The translations under genes and the position numbers were made by a program. This document shows positions 15,255 to 19,636 of a stretch of DNA of 19,636 nucleotides, piece by piece. The stretch spans positions 1-19,636 of the forward strand of contig DAOWFN010000179.1 in NCBI GenBank assembly GCA_030637945.1, in the 5' to 3' direction. The stretch comes from Gammaproteobacteria bacterium (lineage in GTDB: Bacteria; Pseudomonadota; Gammaproteobacteria; SZUA-229). Position 1 is the stretch's first letter. Each line of letters starts with the position of its first letter. Under the pieces are notes generated by a model. The model did no database searches and had not been told where the DNA came from. It saw only the letters and a program-made list of their open reading frames with translations.

Positions 15255-16478
15255 ATGCTGAAATTTACCGCGAAAATAGCTGTTTTCGTCTGTACCTTAT
15301 CTGTGTTTAATCTGTCATTGGCCGGCCAGGTGGTAGCGCTTTATGACGTGGATGTTCTGGTCGCCGATGAGTCTACAGCGACTCGCAGACAGGCATTTAA
15401 GCAAGGACTGGATGAAGTATTTGTTCGAATTTCAGGTGATAGCATCGTCATGGACAAATTGAAGCGTCCGTCACCTAGCCGTTACGTCAAACAATTCAGC
15501 TATGAGCCCATTGTAGAACCAGTCGCTGATGTGAAAGGGGACGAGCTGACACATCAGTTAAAAATTCAGTATAACGGCCGTTTGATGGAGAAATACCTGT
15601 TGGAAAATGGCTTCCCAGTCTGGGATAAACACCGACCTGATGTTGCTGTCTGGTTAGTGGTCAGAGATGGCAGAAATGAATATGTACTCAAAGATACTGA
15701 TAAGTCATTGTTGAAAATTGCCACCGATAAGGCTTTAACACGACGAGGCGTTCCGGAGCGTTGGCCCTTGTATGATGCTAAAGACAAAAAGATACTCAGT
15801 GTTGCCGATATCAGAGGCGGGTTTAATAGGCCGGTATTGGCTGCTTCAAAACGCTATACCAAAGGACCGGCTTTGACTGGCAGCATTATCTGGAATGGTA
15901 AGCAATGGCAGAGTAGCTGGAGCTTGCTGGTAGGAAGTGAAAATCATCATTGGAGTCTGGATGGTGTGGATCATAATCGACTGATCAATAAAGCGATAGA
16001 TCAAGTGGCAGATGCGCTAGGTGCGGTCTATGCCATTCATAATAAAACCGGCAACCAGCAACTTGCGACAATTCAACTGGATATTCAGTCGGTTAACTCG
16101 ATTGAAAAATATCGCTATATCGAAAATTATCTGGCTTATCTAAATGTTGTGGAAAAAAGTAAACCATTAAAAGTAGATGGTCAGAATGCTGTTTTTGAAG
16201 TGACACTGCGTAGCTCTGAAGAAGACTTTCTAGATTTAATTAAAAATGATGCAGCATTCAGTGAAATTAAAACGCAGCTGCCAGTGAATCCTGTGCCACC
16301 AGAACCTGCACCATCAAAGCCTGTACCATCAAAGGACGGAACCATAGTACCTGGTGAAGCAATCCCGAAGGAATTGGCGTTGGGTGAAAATGCAGCGAAA
16401 GAAATCATCGAGCCAGCGCCTGTTGCACTGCCGCCTGTAAAACAGGTGCCAGTCTATCGCTATAAACTTATGAAGTGA
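15255..16478 (+). CDS. DUF2066 exported protein
   Basis: The biochemical function is unknown. The 407-residue product has a signal peptide, MLKFTAKIAVFVCTLSVFNL, with probable cleavage after Ala23. The DUF2066 domain then runs from about 25 to 340, with segments VVALYDVDVLVADESTATRR, ALKQ-like FKQGLDEVFVRISGDS, VWLVVRDGRNEYVL and WSLLVGSENHHWSLDGVD. The last 65 residues are rich in Pro, Lys and Ala with repeated PSKP and PAP motifs (from 16289), a probable flexible tail. It lies 3 bp upstream of hda, a pairing widely conserved in gammaproteobacteria, and diverges from purM. No clear Shine-Dalgarno is seen. Confidence 0.88.
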   Translation: MLKFTAKIAVFVCTLSVFNLSLAGQVVALYDVDVLVADESTATRRQAFKQGLDEVFVRISGDSIVMDKLKRPSPSRYVKQFSYEPIVEPVADVKGDELTHQLKIQYNGRLMEKYLLENGFPVWDKHRPDVAVWLVVRDGRNEYVLKDTDKSLLKIATDKALTRRGVPERWPLYDAKDKKILSVADIRGGFNRPVLAASKRYTKGPALTGSIIWNGKQWQSSWSLLVGSENHHWSLDGVDHNRLINKAIDQVADALGAVYAIHNKTGNQQLATIQLDIQSVNSIEKYRYIENYLAYLNVVEKSKPLKVDGQNAVFEVTLRSSEEDFLDLIKNDAAFSEIKTQLPVNPVPPEPAPSKPVPSKDGTIVPGEAIPKELALGENAAKEIIEPAPVALPPVKQVPVYRYKLMK

Positions 16479-16481
16479 GTA

Positions 16482-17189
16482 ATGATTTCTCATCTTCACC
16501 AGCAACTGCCGCTAGGTTTTGAACCAGGCGAGTTATTTACCTTTGAGAGTTATGTAGCAGACAGTAATCTTGTGGTCGCAGGATTGGCGCAGCAGACGGC
16601 ACTGGATAATGGCGAGAAACAACTGTATTTCTGGGGTGAATCTGGACTTGGGAAAAGTCATTTGTTACAGGCAAGTTGTAATCTGGCTGCAAAAAATCAG
16701 CAGACAGTGTGTTACCTGACACAAGCTGAAATAGTGAATCAATCCGCTGAAATGTTTGATGGTCTGGAGCAGGTTGAACTCATTTGTCTGGATGATATTG
16801 AAACCTGGTTAACGGATGATGCCTGGGAAGTGGCTCTATTTGATCTGATTAACCGTGTCCGCGAAATTGGTCATCGACTGATGATGTCATCAGCACATCC
16901 ACCAGAAGAAGCCTTCGTTAAACTCCCTGATCTACGTTCACGTTTAGCCTGGGGACCTGTTTTCCAGCTTCAAAATCTTTCTGACAAAGAGAAATTTCAG
17001 GCATTGCGATTTCGTGCAAAACAAAACGGTCTGGAGTTGCCAGAGAATGTCGCTGGTTATTTAATGCAGCGTTATCCACGTGATATGTTTGGATTATTTG
17101 AACGCTTGGCGGTGTTGGATAAGGCATCGATGGCGATGCAGCGGCGATTGACTATTCCACTGATTAAGTCAGTATTTGCAGAAGAATAA
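16482..17189 (+). CDS. hda: DnaA regulatory inactivator Hda
   Basis: Hda is an AAA+ protein that, bound to the DNA-loaded beta clamp, stimulates ATP hydrolysis by DnaA and so prevents re-initiation. The 235-residue length fits the family. The N-terminal clamp-binding motif QQLPLGF is at 7-13, Walker A GESGLGKS at 52-59, Walker B LICLDDIE around 100-107, and the arginine-containing box DLRSRLAWG at 150-158. It begins only 3 bp after the DUF2066 stop, so the two are probably translated from one mRNA. A GTAG-headed hairpin begins at the base after its stop codon. Confidence 0.97.
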   Translation: MISHLHQQLPLGFEPGELFTFESYVADSNLVVAGLAQQTALDNGEKQLYFWGESGLGKSHLLQASCNLAAKNQQTVCYLTQAEIVNQSAEMFDGLEQVELICLDDIETWLTDDAWEVALFDLINRVREIGHRLMMSSAHPPEEAFVKLPDLRSRLAWGPVFQLQNLSDKEKFQALRFRAKQNGLELPENVAGYLMQRYPRDMFGLFERLAVLDKASMAMQRRLTIPLIKSVFAEE

Positions 17190-17217
17190 GTAGGGTGGGC
17201 ACGTTTTTTGTGCCCAC
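17190..17217. repeat. GTAG-headed REP-like hairpin after hda
   Basis: GTAG (17190-17193) is followed by a perfect 8-bp stem, GTGGGCAC (17195-17202) with GTGCCCAC (17210-17217), and a 7-nt loop GTTTTTT. A tetranucleotide head plus a palindrome is the layout of RAYT-associated REP sequences. There is no T-tract after the stem, so it is not a classical terminator, though it could stabilise the hda mRNA 3' end. No RAYT transposase gene is in the window. Confidence 0.7.
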
Positions 17218-17286
17218 GGCTCTTTGTTGGTATGTGTGATTTCTTGGTTTTGTAGGCTGACATTTAGAGTTTACTTTTATTTGGGC

Positions 17287-17308
17287 ATTGCGGGGCGAGA
17301 CCCGCAAT
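17287..17308. repeat. Perfect short palindrome between hda and the DUF2069 gene
   Basis: ATTGCGGG (17287-17294) pairs with CCCGCAAT (17301-17308) around a 6-nt loop, GCGAGA. Neither strand shows a T-run beyond the stem, so it is a poor terminator for either the hda or DUF2069 transcript. It may be another dispersed repeat, or a weak bidirectional terminator for these convergent genes. Confidence 0.6.
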
Positions 17309-17366
17309 CTCTAAGAAAACCGCGAGTTAAAATAATTGATATAACAATCAGTATATAAATGAAAAA

Positions 17367-17744
17367 TCAATCAGACGCATCCCGCGCACTCATCTTCCTC
17401 CCCATATAACGCGTATACACAGCCGTCCCGGTAAAGAAAACAAGACTGGTAAATATAACGTAAAGCCCGATCATTAAATCCTCACTGCTTCCTGCATACC
17501 AGACACCGACCACGAAATAAAAAATCGCCATATACATCGACCAGGCGTGGGTATATAACTTGCCATTGAGCAGTCCCATGAGCGGGAACATTAATGGCCC
17601 CAACTGCAAGAAGATAATGACGGAGATCAGATGTTTGGCAGGTGGCTCTATGATGAGATGCCATGCGAACAATCCAAATAACAGCGAGAAATAGCCGAGC
17701 AGGGTTAGCCAGCGTCCTAATTTTATGAGTTTTTCTTGAGTCAT
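17367..17744 (-). CDS. DUF2069 integral membrane protein
   Basis: The function is unknown. The 125-residue product has four predicted membrane helices at about residues 12-32, 39-59, 65-85 and 90-113, with short loops. Conserved features include RWLTLLGYFSLL at the start, QLGPLMFPLMGLLNGKLYTHAW in the middle and a basic end, TRYMGRKMSARDASD. This matches the DUF2069 family, which commonly follows wrbA and arsC in gammaproteobacteria. Its ATG overlaps the wrbA stop by one base (TAATG), so it is translationally coupled as the last gene of this operon. Confidence 0.87.
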   Translation of the reverse strand: MTQEKLIKLGRWLTLLGYFSLLFGLFAWHLIIEPPAKHLISVIIFLQLGPLMFPLMGLLNGKLYTHAWSMYMAIFYFVVGVWYAGSSEDLMIGLYVIFTSLVFFTGTAVYTRYMGRKMSARDASD

Positions 17745-18355
17745 TATCGGAAAAGTTTTTTTGTTGTAGAGGCAACACGTCGACCGATGGCGAGACAGAG
17801 TTTGCGCTCGTCGTCACTTAACGGTGTCGCCTCCAGGTCGTTGGTCAATCGCGTTGCACCGTAGGGTGTACCGCCGGTTTTGGTCTGAAATAGTTCAGTT
17901 TCAGTATAGGGGATACCGACAATCAACATGCCATGGTGCAACAGAGGCAGCATCATGGTGAGCAGGGTGCTCTCCTGTCCGCCATGTATACTGGTGCTCG
18001 CAGAAAAGACGGCAGCAGGTTTTCCCGCCAGTTTTCCACCCATCCACAAGGCACTGGTGCCATCGAGGAAATATTTCATTGCTGCTGGCATGTTGCCAAA
18101 ATGCGTTGGACAGCCAAGTATCAGACCGTTACATTCAATCAGGTCGTCTATGGTGGCGTATAGCGGACCATCTTCAGGTATGGGTGGGTCTGTTTGTTCT
18201 GAGGTAGGCGATACGTCGGGGACCGTGCGTATACGTGCTTGCACGCCATCAATCTCTTCGACACCACGAGCAATAATGTTTGCCATTTCAGCCGTGGTAC
18301 CACCCGGGCTGTAATATAAAACTAGAATTTCTTCTGATTTGGAGTTTAGAGCCAT
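17744..18355 (-). CDS. wrbA: NAD(P)H:quinone oxidoreductase WrbA (flavodoxin-like)
   Basis: WrbA binds FMN, forms tetramers and reduces quinones by two electrons, limiting oxidative stress. The 203-residue product shows the FMN phosphate loop SPGGTT at 16-21, the conserved PTHFGNMPAAMKYFLDGT from 83, FSASTSIHGGQESTLL (HGGQE at 124-128), and PYGATRL near the C-terminus. The N-terminus has a short extra lead (MALNSKSEE) relative to E. coli WrbA. Both ends overlap neighbours by one base: the start with the arsC stop and the stop with the DUF2069 start, each as TAATG. The three genes therefore form one coupled operon. Confidence 0.95.
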   Translation of the reverse strand: MALNSKSEEILVLYYSPGGTTAEMANIIARGVEEIDGVQARIRTVPDVSPTSEQTDPPIPEDGPLYATIDDLIECNGLILGCPTHFGNMPAAMKYFLDGTSALWMGGKLAGKPAAVFSASTSIHGGQESTLLTMMLPLLHHGMLIVGIPYTETELFQTKTGGTPYGATRLTNDLEATPLSDDERKLCLAIGRRVASTTKKLFR

Positions 18356-18708
18356 TATAAAATATCCAGAACTTTTTCTGGCGGGCGTCCGATGGTCGCT
18401 TTATTGCCATTTATGATGATAGGACGTTCGATCAGGATAGGGTTGTCTATCATTGCCTGGATTAATTGCTCACGGCTTAGATCGGGGTTATCCAGGTTGT
18501 TTTCTTTGTATGGTACTTCATGTTTTCTCATTAATTCTCGCGGCTCAATGCCTAATAGATCAAGCACTTCGTTTAGCTCAGCGTTATTTGGTGGTGTATT
18601 TAGGTACTCTACAACAGATATTTGGACGCCTTTATCATTCAAAATACCCATCGTTAGTCGACATTTACTGCAATTTGGATTGTAGAATATCCGGACTTTG
18701 TCGCTCAT
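18355..18708 (-). CDS. arsC: ArsC-family arsenate reductase (glutaredoxin type) with CSKC motif
   Basis: This thioredoxin-fold protein is of the glutaredoxin-linked ArsC/YfgD type. The 117-residue product begins VRIFYNPNCSKCRLT with the catalytic Cys13. It continues through LNTPPNNAELNEVLDLLG and ends with PILIERPIIINGNKATIGRPPEKVL, the substrate-arginine region of the family. In most relatives I recall, the residue three after the catalytic Cys is Ser (CSKSR); here it is Cys16, giving CxxC. No ars regulator or pump is nearby, so a role other than arsenic resistance is possible. The Shine-Dalgarno is AAAGAGG (18716-18722 on the minus strand) with 7 nt spacing. Confidence 0.9.
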   Translation of the reverse strand: MSDKVRIFYNPNCSKCRLTMGILNDKGVQISVVEYLNTPPNNAELNEVLDLLGIEPRELMRKHEVPYKENNLDNPDLSREQLIQAMIDNPILIERPIIINGNKATIGRPPEKVLDIL

Positions 18709-18736
18709 CTTTGTGCCTCTTTCTTGTGTTTACTCA

Positions 18737-18765
18737 ATTTTATCGGAATTTAGCTATTTTGACAG
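18737..18765 (-). promoter_or_regulatory. Candidate sigma-70 promoter of arsC-wrbA-DUF2069
   Basis: Reading leftward, CTGTCA (18765-18760, 4 of 6 matches to TTGACA) is separated by 17 bp from TAAAAT (18742-18737, 5 of 6 matches to TATAAT). The start point would fall about 20 bp before the arsC ATG, leaving room for the visible Shine-Dalgarno. Confidence 0.6.
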
Positions 18766-18775
18766 AAAACATTGC

Positions 18776-18818
18776 TTGACACTAAAAGGTTACATTGCTA
18801 TTTTTTTAGCGCTATAAT
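18776..18818 (+). promoter_or_regulatory. Candidate overlapping promoters of the LysM lipoprotein gene
   Basis: Two sigma-70-like arrangements are visible. One is a perfect TTGACA (18776-18781), 17 bp, then TATTTT (18799-18804). The other is GTTACA (18789-18794), 18 bp, then a perfect TATAAT (18813-18818). Either would give a leader of about 40-55 nt. The region is back to back with the arsC promoter. Confidence 0.65.
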
Positions 18819-18865
18819 CCACCTCAAATAACTAAAACAAAACCAATACCCATATCGGAGAGAAT

Positions 18866-19513
18866 ATGACCATGCGTACAACTGCCCGTCTGTTTAGCGT
18901 TGCCCTTTTAAGTTTAGGCCTGATAACAGGTTGTGCTTCTACAGATGAAGCCGACGACTCACCCTCTGCAGCAGAAGCTATCGCTGAAGCAAAAGTGGTT
19001 AATGCTGAAGCGAAATCTTTAGGTTATGAATGGCGTGATACTGGAAAAATCATCAAACAAGCCGAAGCAAAACTTGCTGCAGGTGATGAAGCAGGCGCTC
19101 TTGCACTTGCCAATAAAGCCATAAAACAAGCAAACACTGCTATCGCCCAAGCAGATTATGAAAATAAGAAATTCCTTAACGATAACGCTGTCAGTTCTGT
19201 GTCCGATGACTCATCATCAACACGCGGTGCGGGTGATGGCGTAACGAGTTACTCTGTCGTTCGTGGCGATAACCTTTGGAATATCTCAGGTAAAGATGAA
19301 GTATATGCTGACCCTTATCAATGGCCACTGATCTATAAAACGAACCGTGACAAAATCAAAGACGCTGATTTGATTTATCCTGGTCAAGTTTTTGACATCG
19401 ACCAAAATGCATCAGCTTCAGAAATCGATGCTGCTGTAAACCACGCTAAGACACGTGGTGCCTGGTCAATAGGTGATACAGAGCAATCTGATCGTGATTA
19501 CCTGGCAAGATAA
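18866..19513 (+). CDS. LysM-domain lipoprotein
   Basis: The 215-residue product is a probable outer-membrane lipoprotein that binds peptidoglycan. A lipoprotein signal ends LGLITGC, with Cys23 the lipidated residue and Ala24 next, so no inner-membrane retention Asp is present. Residues about 35-105 are Ala/Lys/Glu-rich and helical, probably a coiled coil. A Ser/Asp linker follows. The LysM domain spans about 129-178, from YSVVRGDNLWNISG through YADPYQWPLIYKTN to DLIYPGQVFDI. GGAG at 18857-18860, 5 nt before ATG 18866, supports that start; an in-frame ATG two codons later is less well spaced. The gene has its own promoters and terminator and seems monocistronic. The exact role is not known. 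Confidence 0.92.
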   Translation: MTMRTTARLFSVALLSLGLITGCASTDEADDSPSAAEAIAEAKVVNAEAKSLGYEWRDTGKIIKQAEAKLAAGDEAGALALANKAIKQANTAIAQADYENKKFLNDNAVSSVSDDSSSTRGAGDGVTSYSVVRGDNLWNISGKDEVYADPYQWPLIYKTNRDKIKDADLIYPGQVFDIDQNASASEIDAAVNHAKTRGAWSIGDTEQSDRDYLAR

Positions 19514-19570
19514 GATAAGATTGAAAAATAGTCTGTAACCGTTTTGGCTTGTTCTAAAATGGTGAATCGA

Positions 19571-19596
19571 AAAGGCCCGCTTGCGGGCCTTTTTTT
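19571..19596 (+). terminator. Rho-independent terminator after the LysM lipoprotein gene
   Basis: A 9-bp stem, AAAGGCCCG (19571-19579) with CGGGCCTTT (19584-19592), closes a CTTG tetraloop and merges into seven T residues (19590-19596). It lies 57 bp after the stop codon. Confidence 0.93.
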
Positions 19597-19636
19597 ATGT
19601 ACAGGATGTACGGGCAGATATTTGCTCCTGCAATAT

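Noticed and set aside
19598..19636. Start of another gene or repeat after the last terminator
   Set aside because: A small GTAC...GTAC inverted repeat and a GCAGATATTTGCTCCTGC stretch are visible, but 39 bp are too few to identify anything.

Overview
The window looks like a contiguous piece of chromosome from a gammaproteobacterium with moderate, AT-leaning base composition. The evidence is a set of housekeeping genes in gammaproteobacterial order: proA-nadD-rsfS-rlmH, maf-rng-yhdP with a Nit1-type amidase, darP, DUF3108-purN-purM diverging from DUF2066-hda, and arsC-wrbA-DUF2069. From memory, the purN/purM/DUF2066/hda/DUF2069/wrbA/arsC order also occurs in Pseudomonas. A PEP-CTERM-type sorting tail at the left edge suggests an exosortase-bearing, possibly aquatic or biofilm-forming organism. 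That lifestyle is inference.

Layout. Positions 3-470 hold the 3' end of a PEP-CTERM protein gene, closed by a strong terminator at 493-519. From 639 to 11943 all genes point right: proA (proline synthesis), nadD (NAD synthesis), rsfS and rlmH (ribosome silencing and 23S rRNA methylation), a YhdE-type maf (nucleotide pyrophosphatase), rng (RNase G), yhdP (AsmA-like envelope protein), a small uncharacterised secreted protein, a Nit1-like amidase, and a membrane-only CPA2 cation:proton antiporter. From 12076 to 15146 the genes point left: darP, a DUF3108 periplasmic protein, purN and purM. A divergent pair, DUF2066 and hda, follows at 15255-17189. Then comes a tightly coupled leftward operon arsC-wrbA-DUF2069 (18708 to 17367), and finally a rightward LysM lipoprotein gene (18866-19513) with clear promoter candidates and its own terminator.

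Functionally this is mostly core metabolism (proline, NAD, purine), RNA and ribosome maturation (RsfS, RlmH, RNase G, DarP), control of replication initiation (Hda), and the cell envelope (YhdP, DUF2066, DUF3108, LysM lipoprotein). I found no defence system, CRISPR array, prophage, transposase, tRNA or rRNA gene.

The less ordinary signals lie between genes. Degenerate 7-bp repeat arrays in inverted orientation sit between proA and nadD. An inverted pair of REP-like palindromes ending in TGTAGGCC/GGCCTACA lies between the antiporter gene and darP. A GTAG-headed hairpin starts directly after the hda stop codon, with another perfect palindrome 70 bp further on. The best candidate for an undescribed protein is the small secreted product encoded at 9362-9829.
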